From the NCBI GenBank assembly GCA_030248195.1, contig JASAND010006638.1:1-64000 (forward strand): 64,000 nucleotides of DNA. Direction: 5' to 3'. The stretch is from Trissonchulus latispiculum. Lineage: Eukaryota > Nematoda > Enoplea > Enoplida > Ironidae. The notes beneath the pieces are model-generated. The model ran no database searches and was not told the origin of the DNA. It worked only from the letters and a program-made list of their open reading frames with translations. Within the stretch, counting starts at the first letter, position 1. Each line of letters opens with the position of its first letter. Made by a program: the position numbers and the translations under genes. Positions 1 through 9,510 of the stretch are shown here, in pieces.

Positions 1-44
1 GATGTGGAATCAAACAAATCGTTTAAGCTGAATTGTAAATGACA

Positions 45-116
45 GGCCCTGTGGCGCAATGGTAGCGCGTCTGACTCCAGATCAGAAGGCTGCGTGTTCG
101 ACTCACGTCTGGGTCA
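45..116 (+). tRNA. tRNA-Trp(CCA), copy 1
   Basis: A 72-nt cloverleaf with A box TGGCGCAATGG, anticodon loop CTCCAGA (anticodon CCA) and T loop TTCGACT. The acceptor 5' strand GGCCCTG pairs with the 3' strand except at position 67, which is T here and G in the other copies, giving a T6:T67 mismatch. It is probably transcribable but slightly weakened. No intron is present. Confidence 0.85.
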
Positions 117-380
117 TTATTTCTGTGGTTTGACTTCTTTCATATTTCGCATTGGCATGTTCTCACATTGAATGGCTGGCCTGAACGTTAACCAAAAATC
201 AAGGGGAATTTAAATTCAACTGTAGAATTATAAAATTAAATAGACTAAAGGCAGTCTGCCTATAATCACTAGGCAAAAATCAACGAATTCGTTGTGACGG
301 CTGTCTGAGTAGCTCTTCTTTTGTTTAGTACCGGAACCTTATTGCAGATAAGGAAATTTCCATTTGCGTGGTGCAAAACA

Positions 381-453
381 AGGCTCTGGTGGGACTCGAA
401 CCCACGCTCTCTGGTTTACTAGACCAGCGCTTTGCCATCTAAGCTAGAAGGCC
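381..453 (-). tRNA. tRNA-Thr(AGT), copy 1
   Basis: Reverse-strand cloverleaf with anticodon loop CTAGTAA (anticodon AGT, reading ACU) and T arm GTGGG-TTCGAGT-CCCAC. Acceptor pairs 4 (C:A) and 7 (C:C) are disrupted relative to the copy at 3325-3397, so this copy may be degenerate. Confidence 0.8.
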
Positions 454-1009
454 ATGTATTTGGTGAGCTCAGAAGAAGTCATTACAAATCCTCCTGGATT
501 AGCGTGACTTGCATAGCAGAGCACGTTGCAGTTTAAAGAGACCATCTAATAAGCGCCCAGTTGCAACAGCAATCCTGGTTTGTTTTATTGTTACACTGAT
601 GTAGAAACATTTGAGGATTGCATGTGGGGTTGCAAGAAAGAGCAGAAAGGTAATATATAATCACTTTGTTATTTACAGTTTATTCACAGGGCTAGCACGG
701 TTGCAGCTTGGGCTTAGTGCCCGATGAAGTGATTCAAGCGGCTTCATGCGCAGAATTTAACAGTCACGACTCTTTGCTGAAGTGCTGTTCTGCGAACGTA
801 AATAACAGGGCGAAGGCTTATGCAAGCGATAGCTCCTCGTTCATATTCCAGCACAATTCTTGATCAATGTGCTCAAACATGATCACAACTTGCATGTTGG
901 CATGTCTCAAACGAAAGTGCCTGCACTCAGCCGATGCCAACACAATAAGCAGCATTGGATGAAACGAAGTGGAATCAAACAAATCGTTTAAGCTGAATTG
1001 TAAAAGACA

Positions 1010-1082
1010 GGCCCTGTGGCGCAATGGTAGCGCGTCTGACTTCCAGATCAGAAGGCTGCGTGTTCTATTCACGTCGGGGTCT
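1010..1082 (+). tRNA. tRNA-Trp-like, copy 2, likely pseudo
   Basis: Same body as copy 1, but with one extra T in the anticodon loop (GACTTCCAGATC), which expands the loop. The T loop is changed from TTCGACT to TTCTATT, losing the purine at position 57. Both changes suggest a non-functional copy. Confidence 0.75.
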
Positions 1083-1346
1083 TTATTTTTGTGGCTTGAC
1101 TTCTTTCATATTTCGCATTGGCATGTTCTCACATTGAATGGCTGGCCTGAACGTTAACCAAAGATCAAGGGGAACTTAAATTCAACTGTAGAATTATAAA
1201 ATTAAATAGACTAAAGGCAATCTGCCTATAATCACTAGGCAAAAATCAACGAATTCGTTGTGACGGCTGTCTGAGTAGCTCTTCTTTTGTTTAGTACCGG
1301 AACCTTATTGCAGATAAGGAAATTTCCATTTGCGTGGTGCAAAACA

Positions 1347-1419
1347 AGGCTCTGGTGGGACTCGAACCCACGCTCTCTGGTTTACTAGACCAGCGCTTTG
1401 CCATCTAAGCTAGAAGGCC
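1347..1419 (-). tRNA. tRNA-Thr(AGT), copy 2
   Basis: Identical in the readable body to the Thr copy at 381-453, including the two acceptor-stem mismatches. Anticodon AGT. Confidence 0.8.
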
Positions 1420-1975
1420 ATGTATTTGGTGAGCTCAGAAGAAGTCATTACAAATCCTCCTGGATTAGCGTGACTTGCATAGCAGAGCACGTTGCAGTTT
1501 AAAGAGACCATCTAATAAGCGCCCAGTTGCAACAGCAATCCTGGTTTGTTTTATTGTTACACTGATGTAGAAACATTTGAGGATTGCATGTGGGGTTGCA
1601 AGAAAGAGCAGAAAGGTAATATATAATCACTTTGTTATTTACAGATTATTCACAGGGCTAGCACGGTTGCAGCTTGGGCTTAGTGCCCTATGATGTGATT
1701 CAAGCGGCTTCATGCGCTGAATTTAACAGTCACAACTCTTTGCTGTAGTGCTGTTCTGCGAACGCAAATAACAGGGCGAAGGCTTATGCAAGCGATAGCT
1801 CCTCGTTCATATTCCAGCACAATTCTTGACCAATGTGCTCAAACACGATCACAACTTGCATGTTGGCATGTCTCAAACGAAAGTGCCTGCACTCAGCCGA
1901 TGCCAACACAATAAGCAGCATTGGATGAAACGAAGTGGAATCAAACAAATCGTTTAAGCTGAATTGTAAAAGACA

Positions 1976-2047
1976 GGCCCTGTGGCGCAATGGTAGCGCG
2001 TCTGACTCCAGATCAGAAGGCTGCGTGTTCTATTCACGTCGGGGTCT
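1976..2047 (+). tRNA. tRNA-Trp(CCA), copy 3, T loop altered
   Basis: Anticodon loop CTCCAGA is intact. The T loop is TTCTATT as in copy 2, so the B box is weakened. Probably a pseudo-tRNA. Confidence 0.75.
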
Positions 2048-2311
2048 TTATTTTTGTGGCTTGACTTCTTTCATATTTCGCATTGGCATGTTCTCACATT
2101 GAATGGCTGGCCTGAACGTTAACCAAAGATCAAGGGGAACTTAAATTCAACTGTAGAATTATAAAATTAAATAGACTAAAGGCAATCTGCCTATAATCAC
2201 TAGGCAAAAATCAACGAATTCGTTGTGACGGCTGTCTGAGTAGCTCTTCTTTTGTTTAGTACCGGAACCTTATTGCAGATAAGGAAATTTCCATTTGCGT
2301 GGTGCAAAACA

Positions 2312-2384
2312 AGCCCCTGGTGGGACTCGAACCCACGGTCTCTGGTTTACTAGACCAGCGCTTTGCCATCTAAGCTACAAGGCC
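2312..2384 (-). tRNA. tRNA-Thr(AGT), copy 3
   Basis: Anticodon AGT, with T arm GTGGG/CCCAC intact. The 5' acceptor strand is GGCCTTG, as in the intact copy at 3325-3397, but the 3' strand has a C where that copy has G, which weakens one pair. Confidence 0.8.
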
Positions 2385-2988
2385 ATGAATTTGGTGAGCT
2401 CAGAAGAAGTCATTACAAATCCTCCTGGATTAGCGTGACTTGCATAGCAGAGCACGTTGCAGTTTAAAGAGACCATCTAATAAGCGCCCAGTTGCAACAG
2501 CAATCCTGGTTTGTTTTATTGTTACACTGATGTAGAAACATTTGAGGATTGCATGTGGGGTTGCAAGAAAGAGCAGAAAGGTAATATATAATCACTTTGT
2601 TATTTACAGTTTATTCACAGGGCTAGCACGGTTGCAGCTTGAGCTTAGTGCCCTATGAAGTGATTCAAGCGGCTTCATGCGCTGAATTTAACAGTCACGA
2701 CTCTTTGCTGTAGTGCCGTTATGCGAACGTAAATAAGAGCGCGAACGACTCTTTGCTGAAGTGCTGTTCTGCGAACGCAAATAACATGGCGAAGGCTTAT
2801 GCAAGCGATAGCTCCTCGTTCATATTCCAGCACAATTCTTGACCAATGTGCTCAAACACGATCACAACTTGCATGTTGGCATGTCTCAAACGAAAGTGCC
2901 TGCACTCAGCCGATGCCAACACAATAAGCAGCATTGGATGAAACGGAGTGGAATCAAACAAATCGTTTAAGCTGAATTGTAAAAGACA

Positions 2989-3060
2989 GGCCCTGTGGCG
3001 CAATGGTAGCGCTACTGACTCCAGATCAGAAGGCTGCGTGTTCGACTCACGTCGGGGTCA
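2989..3060 (+). tRNA. tRNA-Trp(CCA), copy 4
   Basis: Anticodon CCA, T loop TTCGACT and acceptor stem are intact. The junction between D stem and anticodon stem reads GCGCTACTGA instead of GCGCGTCTGA, so pair 27-43 becomes A:A. Otherwise complete. Confidence 0.82.
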
Positions 3061-3324
3061 TTATTTTTGTGGTTTGACTTCTTTCATATTTCGCATTGGC
3101 ATGTTCTCACATTGAAAAGCTGGCCTGAACGTTGACCAAAAATCAAGGGGAACTTAAATTCAACTGTAGAATTATAAAATTAAATAGACTAAAGACAATC
3201 TCCCTATAATCACTAGGCAAAAATCAACGAATTCGTTGTAAGGGCTGTCTGAGTAGCTCTTCTTTTGTTTAGTACCGGAACCTTATTGCAGATAAGGAAA
3301 TTTCTATTTGCGTTGTGCAAAACA

Positions 3325-3397
3325 AGGCCCTGGTGGGACTCGAACCCACGGTCTCTGGTTTACTAGACCAGCGCTTTGCCATCTAAGCTACAAGGCC
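3325..3397 (-). tRNA. tRNA-Thr(AGT), copy 4, intact
   Basis: The best-preserved Thr copy. The acceptor GGCCTTG/CAGGGCC pairs fully, counting T:G as a pair. The anticodon stem is CTGGT/ACCAG with loop CTAGTAA, and the T arm is GTGGG-TTCGAGT-CCCAC. Most likely functional. Confidence 0.9.
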
Positions 3398-4001
3398 ACG
3401 AATTTGGTGAGCTCAGAAGAAGTCATTACAAATCCTCCTGGATTAGCGTGACTTGCATAGCAGAGCACGTTGCAGTTTAAAGAGACCATCTAATAAGCGC
3501 CCAGTTGCAACAGCAATCCTGGTTTGTTTTATTGTTACACTGATGTAGAAACATTTGAGGATTGCATGTGGGGTTGCAAGAAAGAGCAGAAAGGTAATAT
3601 CTGACCACTTTGTTATTTACAGTTTATTCACAGGGCTAGCACGGTTGCAGCTTGGGCTTAGTGCCCTATGAAGTGATTCAAGCGGCTTCATGCGCTGAAT
3701 TTAACAGTCACGACTCTTTGCTGTAGTGCCGTTATGCGAACGTAAATAACAGCGCGAACGACTCTTTGCTGAAGTGCCGTTCTGCGAACGCAAATAACAT
3801 GGCGAAGGCTTATGCAAGCGATAGCTCCTCGTTCATATTCCAGCACAATTCTTGACCAATGTGCTCAAACACGATCACAACTTGCATGTTGGCATGTCTC
3901 AAACGAAAGTGCCTGCACTCAGCCGATGCCAACACAATAAGCAGCATTGGATGAAACGAAGTGGAATCAAACAAATCGTTTAAACTGAATTATAAAAGAC
4001 A

Positions 4002-4073
4002 GGCCCTGTGGCGCAATGGTAGCGCGTCTGACTTCAGATCAGAAGGCTGCGTGTTCGACTCACGTCGGGGTCA
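4002..4073 (+). tRNA. tRNA-Trp body with UCA anticodon (candidate UGA reader)
   Basis: A complete 72-nt tRNA-Trp body: acceptor GGCCCTG/CGGGGTC with discriminator A, intact D arm, T loop TTCGACT. The anticodon loop is CTTCAGA rather than CTCCAGA, so the anticodon is UCA. This is a single C34 to T change, and every other stem is intact. In fact this is the only Trp-type copy here with no stem or loop defect. A Trp tRNA with UCA would pair with UGA. It is not a selenocysteine tRNA, because the body is ordinary tRNA-Trp. It could also be an inactive array-end copy. Confidence 0.85.
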
Positions 4074-4095
4074 TTATTTTTGTGGTTTGACTTCT

Positions 4096-6379
4096 TTCAT
4101 ATTAAACTCGAATCGAATCGAGATAACTTTACTGCATCGGATTGGCTAAATTTTTAGTGGCCGAATCCGATCCACATCTCTACTTTGAAACGTTTCAGCT
4201 TTTCTTTATAATGTTACAATAAAACCAATACAGAAACACAAATTCAAAACAAGAAAGCTGACAAGAAAGTGCAAAATACTGTGTGCATACTGGGTCATTC
4301 TAAATAAAACAGCAACAGCAGTTGCGTTGAATAGCGCCTCTACATGCAAAATATATACTGCTTAAAACTGGATCCAAAATGGGATTGAAATCTGGTTCAA
4401 TAACGAGATTGAAAATGGGTTTGAAAATTTGAATCCGGATTAACTCAATCCCATCCTAAGAACTTTGATAGGATTAGATTTAAAGCAGGATTAAGGCACT
4501 CCAAAGATTTTTGGGTTATATCCCAAAATAAGTTCGATCCGGATCCAACTCGATCCCATATTGATAAGATCCTTACCAGGTGTGTTTTACCTTTGCAAAG
4601 CTGTGGAAACATTTGAGGATTGGCTGCGGGGTTGCAGGAAAGAGTTTATTCAGCTTAGGAAACAGTTTATTCATTGGGCTAACACGGTTGATTCTTGGGC
4701 TTAATGACCTTGGAGGGCTAAGACCTGTATTCAGTACATATTTGAGTAAAAGCGTCCTTCGTCGTCCTTGCCTCTCAAAATAATAGTTTTCCTATGAGTT
4801 TAGATCCGTTACTTACTTGTAGCATTAAATAAATTCTCTTAGCACTACTGTGGAATATTTCCTTGATTTTATTCAAAATTATACAAAAGTGAGTGTTAAC
4901 TTTACGAACAATCAACCTAAATTACACTTATGTGTATTGTCCAATGCTGGACATAGCTAACTCTTCTTCTCTCCAAATTTGGGCGCGCAAATATTCAGTG
5001 TTGAATTTTGGGTTGGCGTGAGCGGTTGTCTGGGCGCTCTTCCTTTTGTAGTACCTACGCTTGGTCGGTTTCGGGGGTTTATTTTTGGGGTCGATACCTC
5101 TTGCCTTTAAGGTTTGTCATTTGTTTTGTAATGTGTATTTTTGGTGTTTTCCCATCCTTGTTCTGTCTATAAAGTGTTGAAATTTTGAAAATAATTTTTC
5201 TTTTGTATTTCTTCCATTCGCTACAATAAACTTGCGACACCTGAAAAATCGGATTGTCGTCGACTTTCGTAATTGGTAGGTTAATCGGCGGTAGGTAAAT
5301 CAGACATGAGCACACTCGAACCAAACCTGCAAATTTTATTTGAATTCAAAATTATCTTTATTGAGTTTCCACAACTCTACACTACTTCACCTTAATATTG
5401 TGTGCAAATCGGTACTTCTTACGACATTGCTCAAAAGCCCACTTCCAGTCACAATTCCTCGACGCTTTTTATACGACTGCCATCAATCCCTGTTAAATAC
5501 ATTGAGCTGGGGTTTTAGGATTAGATGCCATTTGGCTAGCCTATACGCTAGTTGCTTAGAGTTTGGGACTTTATCATCGCGATGTGCCTTTATTGTTTAG
5601 CTCTCATTAATCTTCTTCTACACGCCATTTTAGAACTTATTATTTATTCCCACATGATTTGAATAATTCCTCTTCGCAAAACTACTTATAATACATTATA
5701 CAAATGTAGTCAGACATTCAGATAGAACCTTTTCTTGAAATTTTTTACTATACGCTAATGAATCATTTAATGCTGGTCTATCATTTGACTTTATTCTTTA
5801 ACAAATCTGTTTGTCATTTGATTGAACATCTTTAGGGCTTAGTGTATTTTCCATTGCGCGATTAAAGCTCTTATAATTTGCCAAGGTCAGGTTGAGAAGG
5901 TCAACACTATTCCCTTACCCATTAACCAAAATTCTGTGTGAACTTCTCCCACTCGTGTTAATCCCACCGCCTTCTCTAACCGTGTCGCACTATGTTGGCA
6001 CATTTGAGCGCCACAAGTAAAAACTATGTGCTCAGAATCCTTTACATTGAGTGTCACATGTCCAGAGACTGTACTAGCACTGGTGTAATGCCATTACTGA
6101 ACAGCTTTGCTTCGTATTGATGAAAACAATTGAAATTTTCTCACCGTGGGAATCCCTCTGGTAGAACGTATTGTCTGCATAGTTGAGCAATCCTCTATAC
6201 ACATAGAATTTTCTTCTGCTTCATTGTGAGCAGCTCTCACAGCATTGTTAGCATTTTGATGTGCTCTCAAACAAAAAGAAACTAGTTCAGACCTGCGGAC
6301 GGCATCATTTTTCGAAACATGATTTCAAGATTCTAGCTCCAACCTGTACTTAATTCCTTTACATTTCCCTGGAAGCGTC
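4096..6379. other. Intergenic with a diverged orphan half of the tRNA unit
   Basis: No convincing gene. Around 4595-4715 there is a diverged copy of the non-tRNA part of the array unit (GTGGAAACATTTGAGGATTG, then the GGGCTAACACGG stretch). Around 5010-5060 a second piece matches the GGCTGTCTGAGTAGCTC part. These look like older relics of the amplified unit without tRNAs. Imperfect GGATTNNA-rich repeats lie at 4370-4570. Short ORFs here have no recognisable product. Confidence 0.5.
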
Positions 6380-8448
6380 ATGAGCAATTGCACGATTTCA
6401 TCCATAAATAACTTGGAAATAGTCATCTATTTCACGCAGCTGTTTGTGTCAGTATTCGCTGCAGGAATCAGCCTTGTTGCAGCTGTTTCAATTTGGCTCA
6501 GACCAAGTTTAAGGAAGTCCAAAGACATGGTTCTAATTTTAGGTACGACTGGTGACGATAGCTTTGGATGGTGTTTGACAGTATGTCTAGAATCGATCTC
6601 CAGAGAGGGCGGCCATTTGTATAATAATTACCTCTTAAACCAAACATAGAAAACTCCAAATTCTGAATAGTCACTGTAACGGTATAGACGTCACAGGTGG
6701 CTAGACAGATACTGTTTGAAACGAAAAGTTATAGCTTAATATACTGCTTACAAGCAGTCAACTCTAACAATACGAACCGACTGCCGTTTCAATTGGTGAT
6801 TGGGAGGCTACGGGTGGCGAGGAGGTAGTTGAATCAAATAGGTATATAACCCTACATTTAATCCTACAGGCTAAATCGCGGTTTCCTTAAAGATTAATTT
6901 TAATCACTTCAATCCGCTTACTGAGTTTTCAAAAGGATTCGTGTATAAAACGGATCAAATGTCGGATTGTTTTAATCACCATTCCTTTCATAAGAGTTTA
7001 AACGGATTAAAATTAATGATCGGACTAAAATCTGATCTTTACCGTTTAATCCAGCTTTAAAGAAATAGCTATCAAATTTTTAATCTGACTGTTGTTAATC
7101 CGGCCTCTTTGGTGTATTAATAGACCACGATTCCTTGCAAATGCCTCAAAAACGATAGTCCACAGTGGGAAAAGGAACTACAGCCAAAACAAACCAATTG
7201 TGCGTATACTAAGTTTAACCATATCCAAGCCATATTGCTAGAGAATCACCCAGAATCGCAGATAGCCACAAGCATACGGTGTTTCATTCAGGGAAAATTT
7301 TAAATATTCAATATTTCACCAAATTTGTCCACATGTCGCTTCCATGATAAACAAACTCCATGTTGTGCTCTAACAACTATTTCAACAAACACCAACTGCA
7401 TCAAAACAAATATTAAATTTGAAAAGAATGTCTCAGTCTCACCTCATCACGCAAACAGTCAAACAATTGCACAAATACCAGGTTTCAAAAATAGCTAGCC
7501 TAGTTAAAATCTAGCCATCGCCATCAATCAATTACCATAAAAACTAAATCCTACTCCTTAAACCTTCTTTTCCTATTTTTAGGCTTGACTGTAGGAGACG
7601 TGTTTGTCGGTTTGGGTCGAGCAATGTTGGCTTATCAAGCTTTGGCAGATTTGCTGACGGCATCATGTTGGGATTCGTTATTACCATATCGGAGCTATAA
7701 GAACTGCCTTCAAATGCCTGGAGGTCATTTTATGGTCTGGGGTCACATGGCAAATCCTACTTTCATCATGCTTTTTGGTTTAGACCGGTGTTTTGCCATT
7801 TTTGCATTCGTATGGTACTGGAAACAATCTGCACGTTATTCTTACATACTTTTAAGTTTAGTCACTGTCACTGTTTTTATTGGTTATATTTTCGGATGGG
7901 TATGCGTACTTGTTGCAGGTCTTGAAAGTGGTATGCGTAGTCTAGGTTGTCGAATTAATGCTGTTTTCACTCAAATCTTTTCTGTTTGGTTTACAATGTT
8001 CCAGTCAGTTTGCGGTTGGATAGGATTTTTAGGGATGAGTATAGCAACCTTAAGCACTTTTAAGAAAGCCGCCACGATTGCATCAGCTCCTTCTAAAGGT
8101 GCTCAGTTTAGATCTCACTTGAGGATAACTAAATACCTATTTTCGATGGCAGTCATTAACTTCGTTTTCATAACGGTAAATAAGACAATATTGATGTTGT
8201 CAAAGCACATTAACATGTCATTTTATCCAAAAGGAACAGAATTCACGCAGATCACCTTTATATTGTCGACATTGTGCGGCCCCGTAAACGTAGCCTTACT
8301 GGCATATTATAATAGCGAGTTTAAAACAGCATTTGTTGATATTTGTACTGCAAAAAAGAAAAATGTGAATGTGAATCCATTAATAACCATGACAGCTGGT
8401 AAGCAAGATCCGCCATCTAAAGCGACAAGTACCGTACACCATGCCTGA
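6380..8448 (+). CDS. 7TM receptor paralogue 1 (two exons)
   Basis: A putative seven-transmembrane G-protein-coupled receptor of 342 aa, from joined exons 6380-6542 and 7583-8448. The donor TTTTAG|GTACGA and acceptor TATTTTTAG|GC split one Gly codon (phase 1). Exon 1 supplies an N-terminus with the sequon NCT and TM1 (about residues 14-40). Exon 2 holds TM2-TM7. Cys96 and Cys177 (LGCR) fit the TM3-ECL2 disulfide. TM3 ends in DRC at residues 122-124, a DRY-type motif, followed by the family hallmark WYWK. TM7 has GPVN with a downstream YYN instead of NPxxY. The family resembles lineage-expanded invertebrate chemoreceptor-like GPCRs, but the ligand and exact family are unknown. It is closest to the - strand copy at 27-28 kb. 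Confidence 0.82.
6543..7582 (+). other. Intron of receptor 1, with a small palindromic repeat
   Basis: A GT-AG intron of 1,040 bp. Between about 6875 and 7075 it holds an imperfect inverted repeat (AAGATTAATTTTAATC on the left, GATTAAAATTAATGATC on the right) that looks like a degraded MITE. Related GGATTNNA-type sequence occurs near 4400-4560. Nothing else is recognised. Confidence 0.6.
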
Positions 8449-8486
8449 GAATTCAATTATCCTTTTATCGATAACATTTACATTCT

Positions 8487-8870
8487 GTTTTTCTAACAAC
8501 TGTCTACCTGCGGAGTGGACATGTGCAAAAGTTATCCCTATACATAAGAAGGGGTCAAAATTTAAAGTTTAAAATTATGGACCTATTAGTTTACTATGTG
8601 CCTGTGCAAAAGCAATGGCGTCTATAGTAGACGAAAGTTTTGGTTCATTTACAGAAGGCATTGACTTAATAACAAGTAATCAGCATGGCTTTAGACCACG
8701 CAGGTCAACGGTAAGCCAATTGTAACAAACCCTGAATGAATGGACTCGTGCTTTGGATCAAAAAATGTTGATTGATATTCTTTATCTTGACATAGCAAAA
8801 GTTTTCGATTCAGTTTCACATGCAAAACTGATAGTTAAATTGCAAAGATATGGCATTTCTGGTCTTTTTG
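8487..8870 (+). pseudogene. LINE (non-LTR) reverse transcriptase fragment
   Basis: Translated pieces match the fingers/palm start of a Jockey/CR1-like reverse transcriptase. In order they read LPAEWTCAKVIPIHKKGS, NYGPISLLCACAKAM, QHGFRPRRSTV, then ILYLDIAKVFDSVSHAKL and KLQRYGISG. In-frame stops (TAA after KFKV, TAA after SQL) and the absence of the YADD region show a dead 5'- and 3'-truncated copy. It starts about 40 bp after receptor 1 ends and runs straight into the 115-bp tandem array. Confidence 0.85.
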
Positions 8871-9510
8871 ACCTCAAAATATTTACACGTTTGTTTACAT
8901 GCCTATTTGTGTTGCAGAGACCGCGTCACAAGTGATCATAACCGAATATTACTGGTTAACACGGAGAATAAAAGTTTTGACCCCAAAATATTTACACATT
9001 TGTTTAGATGCCTATTTGTGTCGCAGAGACCGCGTCACATATTAGGGATCATAACCGAATGTTACTGGTTTACACAGAATGGAATAAAATTGTAACCTCA
9101 AAATATTTACACATTTGTTTAGATGCCTATTTGTGTCGTAGAGACCGCGGCATATATTAGGGATTATAACTGAATATTACTGGTTAACACAGAGAGGATA
9201 AAAATTTTGACCTCAAAATATTTGCACATTTGTTTAGATGCCTATTTGTGTCGCAGAGACCGCGGCATATATTAGGGATTATAACTGAATATTACTGGTT
9301 AACACAGAGAGGATAAAAATTTTGACCTCAAAATATTTGCACATTTGTTTAGATGCCTATTTGTGTCGCAGAGACCGCGTCACATATTAGTGATTATAAC
9401 CGAATATTACTGGTTTGCACAGAGAGGAATAAAATTGTGACATCAAAATATTTGCACATTTGTTTAGATGCCTATTTGTGTCGCAGAGACCGCGTCACAT
9501 ATTAGTGAGT
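8870..9510. repeat. 115-bp tandem repeat array, about 6 copies
   Basis: The phrase GCCTATTTGTGT recurs at 8901, 9010, 9125, 9240, 9355 and 9470, giving spacings of 109 and then four of exactly 115 bp. Each unit also contains CAGAGACCGCG and a TATTACTGGTT segment. The first copy is fused to the end of the LINE relic. Confidence 0.93.

Larger units (their letters stand above)
1..4095. repeat. Tandem array of Trp/Thr tRNA units
   Basis: Four to five head-to-tail units, cut at the left window edge. tRNA-Trp starts lie at 45, 1010, 1976, 2989 and 4002, giving periods of 965, 966, 1013 and 1013 bp. Each full unit carries tRNA-Trp on + and tRNA-Thr(AGT) on -. The two longer units have an extra 47 bp near 2735 and 3748, which is a local duplication of the CGACTCTTTGCTG segment. 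Units are nearly identical over their whole length, which points to recent amplification or gene conversion. The array stops just after the last tRNA-Trp, at about 4095, where the sequence changes abruptly. Confidence 0.93.

Noticed and set aside
4002..4073. Selenocysteine tRNA, suggested by the UCA anticodon
   Set aside because: The body is ordinary 72-nt tRNA-Trp with a 7-bp acceptor and short variable loop, not the long tRNA-Sec fold.
818..4149. Repeated 62-84 codon ORFs across the tRNA array
   Set aside because: They read through tRNA genes and unit flanks, recur only because the DNA repeats, and have no protein features.
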